Positions 10,022-18,915 of a DNA stretch of 40,000 bases are shown here, piece by piece. The position numbers and the translations under genes are program-made. How positions within the stretch are numbered: the first letter of the stretch is position 1; each line of letters starts with the position of its first letter. The notes under the pieces were generated by a model that was not told the DNA's origin, made no database searches, and saw only the letters and a list, made by a program, of their open reading frames with translations. Source of the stretch: Mesostigma viride (Eukaryota; Streptophyta; Mesostigmatophyceae; Mesostigmatales; Mesostigmataceae); NCBI GenBank assembly GCA_009746045.1, contig RPFO01000165.1, positions 6,307,689 through 6,347,688 of the forward strand, read 5' to 3'.

Positions 10022-11935
10022 CTAATGCTGGGTTCCGTGCACGGCCAGGTGGTTGGTGGCGGATGACCGATGGCTAGCGCACAAGGGGCAGCCCGCATGG
10101 CGAGTGCCGGTGCGTTCGCCTACTGTGGCCTCCCACTCATGGTCGGGGCCCTTGTCACATTTCCACCAGAACCATTTGTGGGTGCCCGCCAGGATCCTAG
10201 ATCCGTCCACGCTGGGACCGTTCTTGGTCGGGTGGAGCTCCGCAGCTACTTGGGGAAAGCTGGCTGTGAGGGAGTTGGTGACTGACAGCCGCAGTCCAGC
10301 GCAACAGGGGCAGCCTTTCCCACCGCTTGTCCGGTTATTGACGGTCGCCTCCCACTCATGGTCCGGCCCTTGTTCGCACTTCCACCAGAACTTCTTGTTC
10401 GTGCCCGCCAGGATCTGCGATCCGTCCACATTGGGACCATTCTTGGTCGGGTGGAGCTCCGCAGCTATCTGCGGAAACTTGGTTGCAAGGGAGTTGGTTA
10501 CTGACAGCCGCAATCCAGCGCAACAGGGGCAGCCAGACCCACTCTTCGTCCGGGAATCAACGCCGGCCTCCCACTCGTGGTCGGGGCCCTTGTCGCACTT
10601 CCACCAGAACTTCTTTACGGTGCCCGCCAGGATCTTGGATCCGTCCACGCCGGGACCATTTTTGGTCGGGTGAAGCTCCGCAGCTATTTGGGGAAACTTG
10701 GCTGCAAGGGAGTTGGTTACTGACAGCTGCTGTCCAGCGCAACAGGGGCATCCATTCCCATGGCTTGTGCGAGATCCAACGGTCGCCTCCCACTCATGAT
10801 CGGGCCCTTTGTCGCACTTCCACCAGAACTTGTCGTGGGTGCCCGCCAGGATCTTGGATCCGTCCACGCCGGGACCATTCTTGGTCAGGTGGAGCTGTGC
10901 AGCTATCTGCGGAAACTTGGTTGCAAGGGAGTTGGTTACTGACAGCCGCAATCCAGCGCAACAGGGGCAACCAGATCCACCTTTTGTCCGGGACACAACA
11001 CTGGCCTCCCACTCATGGTCGGGGCCCTTGTCGCACTTCCACCAGAACTTCCTTGCGGTGCCTGCCAGGATCTTGGATCCATCCACGCTGGGACCATTCT
11101 TGGTTGGGTGGATCTGCGCCGAAATTAGGGGGAATTTAGTCGCCAGCGAGTTTGTGACAGAGAGTTGCCTTCCTGCACAACAGGGACAGCCTCTCCCACC
11201 GCTAGTCCGATTATTGACGGTCGCCTCCCACTCATGGTCCGGCCCGTGTTCGCACTTCCACCAGAACTTCTTGATAGTGCCCGCCAGGATCTTGGATCCG
11301 TCCACGTTGGGACCATTCTTGGTCGGGTGGAGCTGTGCAGCTATTTGGGGAAACTTGGCTGCGAGGGACCTGTTTACGAGAAGTCGCTGTCCAGCGCAAC
11401 AGGGGCAGCCTTCCCCACCGCTTGTGCGAGAATCCACGGTGGCCTCCCACTCGTGATCCGGCCCTTTGTCGCACTTCCACCACAGCCTCAACGAGCCAGT
11501 AGAGGGAATCTCGTCGGGTTTCGGTTGAGCTTTGTTAAGTGTGGGATGGTACTGCGCCGCCACGTCCGGGTACTCGTCTCTCAGGCTGGGCGCGGACTCG
11601 GAAACAGCCGGCCGGCCGGAGAATGAGCTAAAGGCTGGCTGTCGGCCAAAGGTATCCAACATGTGGTGGCCTGAGAAGGATGAAGGGAAAGAGCTGTGCC
11701 GCCATGCCGGTAAGGGCAGCAGAGGTGGTAATGGTGACGTCAGCGCATTTCGTTGGCACGACAAACAACGCTCCTCCAGGTTGTCCAGCCTCCCATGCAA
11801 GGGGCTGGGCACGAGGAAAGTGCCGGGAAAGAGACATCTTTGGGAACGCCGGCCGGTCCGAGAACGACCTTTTAGACATGACGACACGCCAGTCTTAGCA
11901 TGTTCCCAAACCCGGCTGCATCCTCGAGTTCCCAT
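10022..11935 (-). CDS. ZR-A: tandem zinc-ribbon (DUF4379-like) protein, 637 aa
   Basis: An Arg/Ser/Pro-rich head (1-150) is followed by seven units with a 73-residue period starting at 152, 225, 298, 371, 444, 517 and 590. Each unit reads WWKC..GPDHEWEA...RT..G.GCPCC, giving Cys4, His10, Cys26 and Cys29 as likely zinc ligands, then VTNSLA.KFPQIAAQLHPTKNGP.VDGSKILAGT. Unit period and motifs fit the probable zinc-ribbon family DUF4379; the molecular role of that family is unknown. The last unit is altered (GCPLCASHRSSATNHLA) and ends at a TAG caused by frameshift. The start ATG is aligned with those of ZR-B and ZR-C. The basic head could be an organelle-targeting peptide, which is inference. 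The gene is divergent from the small ORF at 12219. Confidence 0.85.
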   Translation of the reverse strand: MGTRGCSRVWEHAKTGVSSCLKGRSRTGRRSQRCLFPGTFLVPSPLHGRLDNLEERCLSCQRNALTSPLPPLLPLPAWRHSSFPSSFSGHHMLDTFGRQPAFSSFSGRPAVSESAPSLRDEYPDVAAQYHPTLNKAQPKPDEIPSTGSLRLWWKCDKGPDHEWEATVDSRTSGGEGCPCCAGQRLLVNRSLAAKFPQIAAQLHPTKNGPNVDGSKILAGTIKKFWWKCEHGPDHEWEATVNNRTSGGRGCPCCAGRQLSVTNSLATKFPLISAQIHPTKNGPSVDGSKILAGTARKFWWKCDKGPDHEWEASVVSRTKGGSGCPCCAGLRLSVTNSLATKFPQIAAQLHLTKNGPGVDGSKILAGTHDKFWWKCDKGPDHEWEATVGSRTSHGNGCPCCAGQQLSVTNSLAAKFPQIAAELHPTKNGPGVDGSKILAGTVKKFWWKCDKGPDHEWEAGVDSRTKSGSGCPCCAGLRLSVTNSLATKFPQIAAELHPTKNGPNVDGSQILAGTNKKFWWKCEQGPDHEWEATVNNRTSGGKGCPCCAGLRLSVTNSLTASFPQVAAELHPTKNGPSVDGSRILAGTHKWFWWKCDKGPDHEWEATVGERTGTRHAGCPLCASHRSSATNHLAVHGTQH

Positions 11936-12218
11936 TGTCCAGCCCGTCTTTGAGCCGATTGGAGACGAACAGGCTTGTCAAGTTCCGGAACGGCTGCTTG
12001 TTCGTGGAGCTGTCAGAATTGTTGGCCTAGGTAGCCACCATAAGCGCGGCAGGATGTTCCTGTCCTGGGGGGCGCCGTCACAAATGAATGATCACCTGCT
12101 CCGGTTCCCTGGTTGCGCTTGCAGATGAGGGCCTTCTGAGTATGATACACGGAAACTGTGCCATGTAGAAGATGCGCCTTAACGATTCAAAACGAGGGCA
12201 TAGTCGGAGGCGTGAACC
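11936..12218. promoter_or_regulatory. Candidate bidirectional promoter between ZR-A and small ORF 1
   Basis: The 283-bp gap separates two divergent start codons. The same sequence, inverted or direct, separates the equivalent pairs at 13220-13497 (278 bp) and 26212-26490 (279 bp). Conserved words include GTAGCCACCATAAGCGC and GGCGCCGTCA. No TATA box is obvious. Promoter function is inferred from position and conservation only. Confidence 0.4.
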
Positions 12219-12398
12219 ATGGTGCTTGCAGAACTGGTACGCCGCGTCCTCAACGTGAAGCTTTTGCCTGATTTGGCCGATTCCACCAGCAAATCCCTTG
12301 ACGCAGGTCTACTTCGCGGTCTGATCTACCAAGCATCTGAAAAATGCTGTATTCTGTTGGAGGTTTGGGGGCAAAAGATAATGAGCTTGCACCTTTGA
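12219..12398 (+). CDS. Small conserved unknown ORF 1, divergent from ZR-A (59 aa)
   Basis: It begins MVLAELVRRVLNVKLLPDLA and continues DSTSKSLDAGLLRGLIYQAS. It is the most diverged of three related ORFs; the others are at 12941-13219 and 25930-26211, both minus. In every case the ORF points away from a zinc-ribbon gene across a gap of about 280 bp. The first ~40 residues align without gaps among the three, after which the copies differ. No domain is recognised. It may be the first exon of a longer spliced gene or a decaying gene copy. Confidence 0.4.
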   Translation: MVLAELVRRVLNVKLLPDLADSTSKSLDAGLLRGLIYQASEKCCILLEVWGQKIMSLHL

Positions 12399-12940
12399 AA
12401 GTACTGGGAGCTGTACTGGTCTTTCGTAGTTCGGAATATACACAGCCCAGTATTGTTGAACCCCGGGTTGGGAGCCGCGGTATCTTACCGTGCCTGGATG
12501 CCACGGGTCACCCCGCTATACGAGACTGACCTATCTGTAAAGGCAAAGTAATTATGCAATAATTTATTGGCCAACATGAGGAAAACGAATTGCCACCCCT
12601 TTGGTTTTAGCCAACAGGAGGAAAAGGTATGGCCACCCCTTAGTTTTTTTCTTTTTAAACAGACGTTCACGAGTGTTCCCGACTTCCCGTGTTCCCCGGC
12701 CACAGCAGTGTTCAAACAAACTCCCCCCCCGTTCTGCTCTGACCGCCAAAGCGTGCTTTTGCGATTCCTACGGCCGGTAAGGTTCTTACTGGGCAGCCGC
12801 AACCATTGCAAGCGGCATGGCAATGTTGGCGCGCCTTCCGGCACCATCGCAGGATGTTGCATGACTTCACGGGATTCCTTTTTGCAGCCGTCGTGGCGCA
12901 CGTGCAACGTTCCCCGGGCACGTGTCAACATCGGACGCAT

Positions 12941-13219
12941 TTACAAATTGCCGTTGCCAGCACAAGTGGAGGCCAACACTACTACTGTATTTTCCCCTAA
13001 GACGCAAGCACCCACACTGCCCAGGATACTTACGAAGGTGCATGTTGCCACGTTCATGATCGATTGCTTCGAAAGCTTTAGGAGAAAACATCGCCATTTG
13101 GATTCTTGGAAGATCACACCGCAAAATAGACCTGCGTCAAGGGATTCACTGGTGGAATCGACGAAATCAGGCAAAGGCTTCACGTTGAGGATGCGGCTTG
13201 TCAGGTCTGCAAGTACCAT
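12941..13219 (-). CDS. Small conserved unknown ORF 2, divergent from ZR-B (92 aa)
   Basis: It starts MVLADLTSRILNVKPLPDFV and matches ORF 3 at 25930-26211 closely for 44 residues. Beyond that, the sequence equivalent to EAIDHERGSAHLCKY of ORF 3 is found here in another frame (EAIDHERGNMHLRKY, about 13070-13025), so one of the two copies is frameshifted or an intron boundary lies there. No known domain was recognised. Confidence 0.4.
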   Translation of the reverse strand: MVLADLTSRILNVKPLPDFVDSTSESLDAGLFCGVIFQESKWRCFLLKLSKQSIMNVATCTFVSILGSVGACVLGENTVVVLASTCAGNGNL

Positions 13220-13497
13220 GTTGCACGCCGCCGAAGATGCCCTCGTTTCGAATCGTTAAGGCGCATCTTCAACATGACACATTTCCCCTGTCGCACGCTC
13301 AGAGAGGCCTCATCTACAACCGCAACCAGGGTACCTAGGTGATCATTCATTTATGACGGCGCCTCCCAGGACAGGAGCACCCTGCAGCGCTTATGGTGGC
13401 TACCTGTGCCTAGCATTCTCACAGGTCCACGAACAAGCAGCCGTTACGGAACTTGACAAGCCTGTTCCTGTCCACTCAGCTAAAGACCGGAAGGACA
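13220..13497. promoter_or_regulatory. Candidate bidirectional promoter between small ORF 2 and ZR-B
   Basis: A gap of 278 bp between divergent ATGs, nearly identical to 26212-26490 (for example AGAGAGGCCTCATCTACAAC and GGGTACCTAGGTGATCATTC) and inverted relative to 11936-12218. There are no start-proximal stops peculiar to one copy and no clear TATA box. Confidence 0.4.
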
Positions 13498-15345
13498 ATG
13501 GGAACTCGAGGATGCAGGAGAATTTGGGAACATGCTAAGACGGGTGCGTCGTCATGGCTAAGAGATCGTTCTCGGACTGGCCGGCGTTCCCAGAGATGTC
13601 TCTTTCCCGGCACTTTCCTCGCGGCCAGCCACTTGGATGGAAGGCGGGACAACCTGGAGGAGCGTTGTTTGTCGGGCCAACGAAATGGGCTGACGTCACC
13701 ATTACCACCCCTGCTGCCCTTATCGGCACGGCGGCACAGTCCTTTCTCTTCACCCTTGTCGGGCCACCACAAGTTGAGTGCCATGGACCGACAGCCCGCC
13801 TTTAGCTCAGTCTCCCGCCGCCCGGCTGTTTTTAAGTCGGCGCCCAGCCTGAGAGATGAGTACCCGGACGTGGCGACGCAGTACCATCCCACACGCAATG
13901 AAGGTCAACCAACGCCTGACGAGGTTTCCTCTACTGCCTCGTTTAGGCCCTGGTGGAAGTGCGACAAAGGGCCTGATCATGAGTGGGAAGCCAGCCTTGC
14001 AAATCGGACAAGCGGTGGGAATGGCTGCCCTTGTTGCGCTGGACTGCAGCTGTCAGTCACCAACTCCCGCATGGCCAAGTTTTCAGAAACAGCCGTGCAG
14101 CTCCACTCGACGTCCGTATCGGGTCGCTGCCAGGGAGCCAAGTTGAATCCCATCAGCCCACAGTCCCTTCATGGCTCACCCCCCTGCAGCCGTGATGTTT
14201 CCAAGCGTGCGCCAAGCCTGAGGGATGAGTACCCGGCTGTTGCAGCACAGTACCATCCCACGCGCAACCGAGACGAACCAGTATCAGTAGACGGCATTAA
14301 CCCGTTTTCTTCGGCGATGCGCTGGTGGAAGTGCGACAAGGGCCCCGACCATGAGTGGCAGGCCACCGTTGCAAGCCGGACAAGCGGTGGGACTGGCTGC
14401 CCCTGTTGCGCTGGAGTGCAGCTGTCAGTAACCAACTCCCTCACAGCCAAGTTCCCCCAAATAGCTGCACAGCTACACCCCACCAAGAATGGTCCTGGCG
14501 TGGACGGATTTAAGATCCTGGCGGGCACGAACAAGAAGTTCTGGTGGAAGTGCGACAAGGGCCCCGACCATGAGTGGGAGACCACCGTTAATCATCGGAC
14601 AAGCGGTGGGTCTGGCTGCCCTTGTTGCGCTGGAGTGCAGCTGTCAGTCACCAACTCCCTCACAGCCAAGTTCCCCCAAATAGCTGCGGAGCTCCATTCC
14701 ACCAAGAATGGTCCTGGCGTGGATGGATCCAACATCCTGGCGGGCACCGCAGAGAAGTTCTGGTGGAAGTGCGACAAGGGCCCCGACCATGAGTGGGAGG
14801 CCACCGTTCATTCTCGGACAAGCGGTGGGTCTGGCTGCCCTTGTTGCGCCGGAAAGCAGCTGTCAGTCACAAACTCCCTCATAGCCAAGTTCCCCCAAAT
14901 AGCCGCGCAGCTCCACCCCACCAAGAATGGTTCTGGTGTGGATGGATCCAAGATCCTGGCGGGCACCGCAGAGAAGTTCTGGTGGAAGTGCGACAAGGGC
15001 CCCGACCATGAGTGGGAGGCCACGGTTTATTCTCGGACAAGCGGTGGGTCTGGCTGCCCCTGTTGCGCGGGGAGGCAGCTGTCAATAACGAACTCCCTCA
15101 CAACAAAGTTTCCCCAAATAGCTGCGGAGCTCCACCCGACCAAGAATGGTCCCGGCGTGGACGTATCCAAGATCCTGGCGGGCACCAACAACAAGGTCTG
15201 GTGGAAGTGCAACAAGGGCCCCGACCATGAGTGGGAGGCCAGAGTTGTGGGTCGCACGAGCGGTGGGAGAGGCTGCCCGTTCTGCTCAGGCCGTCGGGCA
15301 TCCGTCACCAACAACCTGGCCACAAAATACCCTAAACAGCAGTAG
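13498..15345 (+). CDS. ZR-B: two-headed tandem zinc-ribbon protein, 615 aa
   Basis: Start chosen at the ATG (MGTRGC) aligned with ZR-A; the frame upstream has no closer ATG. Layout: A-type head 1-151; unit 1 at 152-203; a second, D-type head 204-275 beginning STSVSGRCQGAKLNPISPQS; units at 276, 349, 422, 495 and 568 with a 73-residue period. Each unit keeps Cys/His/Cys/Cys in WWKC, GPDHEW and GCPCC. The last unit is the variant GCPFCSGRRASVTNNLA and ends at TAG 15343-15345, exactly where ZR-C has the Gln of QLHPTL. The downstream frame remains open for 108 codons. The family is DUF4379-like with unknown function, plausibly a zinc-binding scaffold or nucleic-acid-binding protein. Confidence 0.85.
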   Translation: MGTRGCRRIWEHAKTGASSWLRDRSRTGRRSQRCLFPGTFLAASHLDGRRDNLEERCLSGQRNGLTSPLPPLLPLSARRHSPFSSPLSGHHKLSAMDRQPAFSSVSRRPAVFKSAPSLRDEYPDVATQYHPTRNEGQPTPDEVSSTASFRPWWKCDKGPDHEWEASLANRTSGGNGCPCCAGLQLSVTNSRMAKFSETAVQLHSTSVSGRCQGAKLNPISPQSLHGSPPCSRDVSKRAPSLRDEYPAVAAQYHPTRNRDEPVSVDGINPFSSAMRWWKCDKGPDHEWQATVASRTSGGTGCPCCAGVQLSVTNSLTAKFPQIAAQLHPTKNGPGVDGFKILAGTNKKFWWKCDKGPDHEWETTVNHRTSGGSGCPCCAGVQLSVTNSLTAKFPQIAAELHSTKNGPGVDGSNILAGTAEKFWWKCDKGPDHEWEATVHSRTSGGSGCPCCAGKQLSVTNSLIAKFPQIAAQLHPTKNGSGVDGSKILAGTAEKFWWKCDKGPDHEWEATVYSRTSGGSGCPCCAGRQLSITNSLTTKFPQIAAELHPTKNGPGVDVSKILAGTNNKVWWKCNKGPDHEWEARVVGRTSGGRGCPFCSGRRASVTNNLATKYPKQQ

Positions 15346-15672
15346 CTCCACCCTACACTGAACGGGGCGGGTGTGGATGCATCCAAGATCCTCCCGGGTA
15401 GCCATGAGAAGTATTGGTGGGCATGTGCCAAGAGTCCGAGCCACGTTTGGCGGGCGTCTCCCAACCACCGGACAAGCAAAGGGACAGGATGCCCGTATTG
15501 CGGGCAACCCGGCCGTGAGCCCAAGTCCCCGGCTGCCAAATTACCTGATGCTCTGGCGCAACTCTCCCCGACCAAAGAGGGCCCTGGTGTGAGTGCCGCC
15601 AGCATCGTGGCGGGGAGCAACCAGACGATGATTGAAGCATTGGGTTTGTGCCGTGGGTGTGGCGGGTGCTAG
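15346..15672 (+). pseudogene. In-frame terminal unit of ZR-B, beyond the TAG
   Basis: The same frame continues after the stop as LHPTLNGAGVDASKILPGS, then the terminal unit YWWACAKSPSHVW...GTGCPYC, the half-unit AQLSPTKEGPGVSAASIVAG, and a Cys-rich end LCRGCGGC before TAG. ZR-C encodes this region as part of one continuous protein. It is either dead sequence left by a nonsense event or a readthrough extension. Confidence 0.6.
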
Positions 15673-15844
15673 TTTTGGGCCACAACACGCTCCACCACGC
15701 GTGCCTGACCAAGAGTGGTGTGGCGGATGCTAGTTTTGGGCCACAACACGCTCCACCACGCGTGCCTGACCAAGAGTGGTGTGGCGGATGCTAGCGTTGG
15801 GCCACCACACGCTCCACCCCGCGTGCCTGACCAAGAGTGGGCCG
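15662..15844 (+). repeat. 61-bp minisatellite downstream of ZR-B, 3 copies
   Basis: Units start at 15662, 15723 and 15784 and read GCGGATGCTAGCGTTGGGCC, CACCACACGCTCCACC, then CGCGTGCCTGACCAAGAGTG. The unit is not a multiple of three and breaks the reading frame. Each unit can fold imperfectly through GTGTGGCGG and CCACCACAC around a GCTAGC palindrome. Confidence 0.9.
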
Positions 15845-15884
15845 GGCATGGATGCCACCTGCACACGGGGGGGGGGGTGTTGAC

Positions 15885-16200
15885 GAGGTGGGATGATGGA
15901 AGTGCAGCAAGGGCCCCGAGTGCAGGAATGCCAAGCTTGTTAATGCAGCTGCGGCCATGCGCGGTGCCATGCTTCTGCGCTGTGAGACGTGCACCCGCCA
16001 CCAACTCCCCATGCATCACCCTCTTCCCCGCTCCGCTCACCCAGCTGCACCCCGCGAGAAACGAACCGGGGCTGGACCCGGCCCGGCTGCTTGCGAACGG
16101 CACGTGCAGGGGTGTGGTTTCCGTGCGCCAGGGTGCCAGGCCACACAGGGAGGGCCAGCGTGAGGAGCCGCGCGGCGGGGGGGAAAGGGGTGGTCGGCAC
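15885..16200 (+). pseudogene. Decayed zinc-ribbon unit downstream of ZR-B
   Basis: Translations in two frames still resemble a unit: WKCSKGPEC, then ATNSPCITLFPAPLTQLHPAR followed by NEPGLDPARLLANGT, against the living pattern VTNSL..KFPQIAAQLHPTKNGPGVDGSKILAGT. The first Cys of the C-H-C-C set is recognisable, but frame and ligands are broken. It is flanked by poly-G runs. The ancestral array therefore extended past the present 61-bp repeat. Confidence 0.6.
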
Positions 16201-16619
16201 GTGCCGGGGGGGGGGGCAGGGGGCCCATGCGTGGAGGGAGAGCAATGCGGCACCTTGGTGGAGGGAAGCCTTCGCTGCTGGCTCAGTAACATGGGCCGGG
16301 AGGGGGATTGAGCATGAAGCTGACTCTGCGCCGTCCGTGACACGTAATGACCCTATTGCAGTTTGCTTGCTACTGTGCCAGTAAAGGGTGGCAAGCCTAG
16401 TTGGCGTGACCACGGTCCACGGGCACTGGTGTGGCCTGGTTGGTTGGAAAGGTCGTTCAAGCTCTTTTTTGCCTTCAATCGGTTTCTGGCCTCCTGCGTG
16501 CCGCCCCCTTTTTTGGCGGCGACTTGGCATGTTGGGTCTTTGGCTGCAATAATGCATGCAAGATGCATGTCTCTAGTGAATAACGTTTTGGGCGCTGAAA
16601 CATCGAACTCGTCACCCAT

Positions 16620-16780
16620 ACTCCAACATCGCCTGTGCATCACTATAACATACAGTACAACTAGAGTGGTTATACACGGCCTCGTCGGGTACTCCAACAT
16701 CGCCTGAGCCATACTATAACATACAGTACAACTAGAGTTATACACGGCCTCGTCGGGTACTCCAACATCGCCTGTGCCTC
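16620..16780 (+). repeat. Two-copy ~70-bp tandem repeat specific to duplicon B
   Basis: ACTCCAACATCGCCTG starts at 16620, 16691 and 16759, each followed by ATAACATACAGTACAACTAG and a ACACGGCCTCGTCGGGT block in the first two. Duplicon C has a single ACTCCAACATCGCC unit and none of the intervening sequence, so the amplification is local to B. Confidence 0.75.
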
Positions 16781-16799
16781 ACCACATCCCAGCAATGAC

Positions 16800-17145
16800 C
16801 TCTTTCTTTACCCCATCTTTGTTTTTTGTTATTATTATTACTCTTTACTTTGTCTTTTTTTGATATTGTTATTATTATTATTGTTATTATTATTTTTTTT
16901 TACATTTTCTTTTCTTTTTTCTTTCTTCTTTCTTTCTTTTTCTTTTTTCTTTTTCCCTTTGTAATGTATACTTCTTCCCTTTTCTTTTAGCCCCTTCGTG
17001 TATGTGTGTATGCGTTCCCTCTTTTCCTTCTTAGTTTTGGTTGTTTTTGTTTTCAAATGTTTTTGTTTTTAATTGTGTGTGTGTCTGTGTGTGTTTTCCC
17101 TATAAACCTTTCTTCTTACCCTCTGTCTCCCTCCATGCAGGTCTT
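16800..17145 (+). other. Pyrimidine-rich tract with TTA repeats ending in an acceptor-like CAG
   Basis: Contains TTATTA runs, CTTTCTTTTTC runs and TGTGTGTGTC, then CCCTCTGTCTCCCTCCATGCAG (split here: CCCTCTGTCTCCCTCC, ATGCAG) at about 17119-17140. A matching tract is at 29940-30345. It looks like the 3' end of an intron, and GTCTTCCTAGAGATAGCCAC follows in both copies, but I cannot identify the exon or a matching donor. Confidence 0.3.
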
Positions 17146-17462
17146 CCTAGAGATAGCCACGCGGCCTTCGCGTCTTTCCTCTCAGACAACCACCCTAGTC
17201 CGTCCATGGCGTTGGATCGCCATGCGTCCAGGCATAGTTGTCTCACTTATGTTTTGCATGATCCGTGGATGAGTGGGAACCAATTTTCAGAGAAGCGTTG
17301 TGAAGGAGTTCGATCCAATCTAACCTGCTCTTGTGGCTCCCTTGCATTGCTGCCGCGCGCGATTGAAGTAATAGCACGTAATCGACAAAGTCCATTAGAA
17401 GTCTCGCTGATATGCATATATCTTAATTTTAATGATTATTAATAAAACGAAACCGCTTGGGT

Positions 17463-17534
17463 CCACATTAATTAATTAATTAATAGACATGTGACTGCGT
17501 CACGTGAGCTACGTCCTCAGTGGGAGGGGAACAT
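17463..17534 (+). mobile_element. Copy of the short hairpin element in duplicon B
   Basis: (TTAA)n, TAGACATGTGACTGCGTCAC, GTGAG, then AGTGGGAGGGGAACATG. It is inserted after GGGTCCACAT. The equivalent position in C (about 30676) lacks it. The element is the same family as 30098-30152 and 2933-3004. Confidence 0.65.
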
Positions 17535-17760
17535 GGCCCGTGCCTCACCATAGTTGTCTCACTTAATGTTTTGATTCCGTGGATGAGCTAGTGGGAACCA
17601 GTTTTCAAAGAAGCGTTGTGAAGGAGTTCCAGTCTAACCTGCTCTTGTGGATCCCTGGCAGTGCTGGGCACCGCGCGTGAATGAAGTAATAGCGCGTTAT
17701 CGCCAAAGTCCATTGGAAGTCTCGCGCTGATATGCATGAATCTTACATTTAGAATTTTAT
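17535..17760 (+). repeat. Local duplicate of 17225-17450
   Basis: CATAGTTGTCTCACTTAATG, CCGTGGATGAG, GAAGCGTTGTGAAGGAGTTC, CTAACCTGCTCTTGTGG and GAAGTAATAGC recur in the same order as in 17225-17450 and in 30440-30650. Duplicon B thus carries two tandem copies, and C carries one. Confidence 0.7.
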
Positions 17761-18159
17761 TATAGATCTGTTCGGTGCTGCCCCTTGGCACAAGCTCTAC
17801 AAACAGGTCGTGGACCGGCTGGATTGCGTAGTATCTCCGCACATCTGAACCCTGTGGTGCCAGATCTCCTTTGCGGCCGTTCCGAGCCTGGAAAGTGATT
17901 CGTTGTCCACATCGTCGCGTCGCTGCAGCAACACGATGTTTTCTGGCATGCATACTCTGGCTTTTGGTTCCCGCGGCACATTTGAACTTGTGCTGTCCTC
18001 CGGATTTTCGCCTTTGCACCGTGTGCAGTTCTTGGACGTTTGGAATCATGGCATGGCTAACGTAATGACTGACTAGCAAGACCTTTTCAGTGGTTTCCCA
18101 TTTGCGGGTATTTCCTCGTAAATGGTGGGAGAGCGATCGCAGCAATAGTGCTAAGTACC
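17761..18159. other. Segment unique to duplicon B, no gene recognised
   Basis: Not found in C. The minus strand has an open frame across 17588-18145, but it runs into the duplicated repeat at 17535-17760 and has no recognisable domain, so I do not call it a gene. Confidence 0.35.
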
Positions 18160-18412
18160 CCTAGACACTCCCGGCCAGTTAGGCTCGAAACACACGCCCT
18201 GATCAAGCAAGCTGTTTCCGGCCCCACCGTCTAGGTCATCTAGTCGCTCTACACGTAAGCCAGCCATAATTTCAACGCACAAGGCTACACATTTCCATCA
18301 CCATTCATATTCATCATCCTGAACGACTCGAACACGAGGACAAGATAACGGCAGGCTCGCGCTACCATGGTCCGGATTCTCCCGATTTCTGGCCTGCGCT
18401 GGTTGTCTCCTT
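18160..18412 (-). repeat. ~250-bp dispersed repeat, copy 2 (inverted)
   Basis: Reverse complement of 5018-5277, from CCTAGACACTCCCGGCCAGT to GGCCTGCGCTGGTTGTCTCC. It ends about 40 bp before a LINE 3' fragment, paralleling the LINE-adjacent position of copy 1 but in opposite orientation. Confidence 0.8.
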
Positions 18413-18450
18413 GATAGAACGATACCAATTTGGGTCCACATAAGTCATAG

Positions 18451-18635
18451 CCCCCCCAAGCGGAGGAGGCGTTTTGATGAGTAGGGTAGTTAGGATTTTT
18501 CTAGACTAGCTAGATTAGAGTTAGGTTAGTTCGATTACGCGGCTCCTTCCACCCCACCCATCCATCAAGGAATATGTGCTACATGATCTCCCAACGGAGG
18601 CATGTTATAATTTAATTTAATTTAATTTTTAATAT
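18451..18635 (+). mobile_element. Severely 5'-truncated LINE copy (last ~185 bp)
   Basis: Matches 4673-4843: CCAAGCGGAGGAGGCGTTTT, the terminal GATGAGTAG codons, the whole 3' UTR and the TTTAA tail. GTCATAG lies directly before it (18444-18450) and again at 18636-18642, a 7-bp target-site duplication. It is absent from duplicon C. Confidence 0.85.
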
Positions 18636-18665
18636 GTCATAGTGCTCAATAAATCGCAGACTCAT

Positions 18666-18915
<250 letters not shown>

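Noticed and set aside
10053-11456. Long antisense frames within the ZR genes (for example ASHSWSGPLSHFHQN strings)
   Set aside because: They mirror the 219-bp coding repeat on the other strand, and the zinc-ligand pattern is on the sense strand only.
17588-18145. Minus-strand frame of 185 codons
   Set aside because: Its first codon is TTG, it runs through a duplicated noncoding repeat at 17535-17760, and no domain is recognisable.
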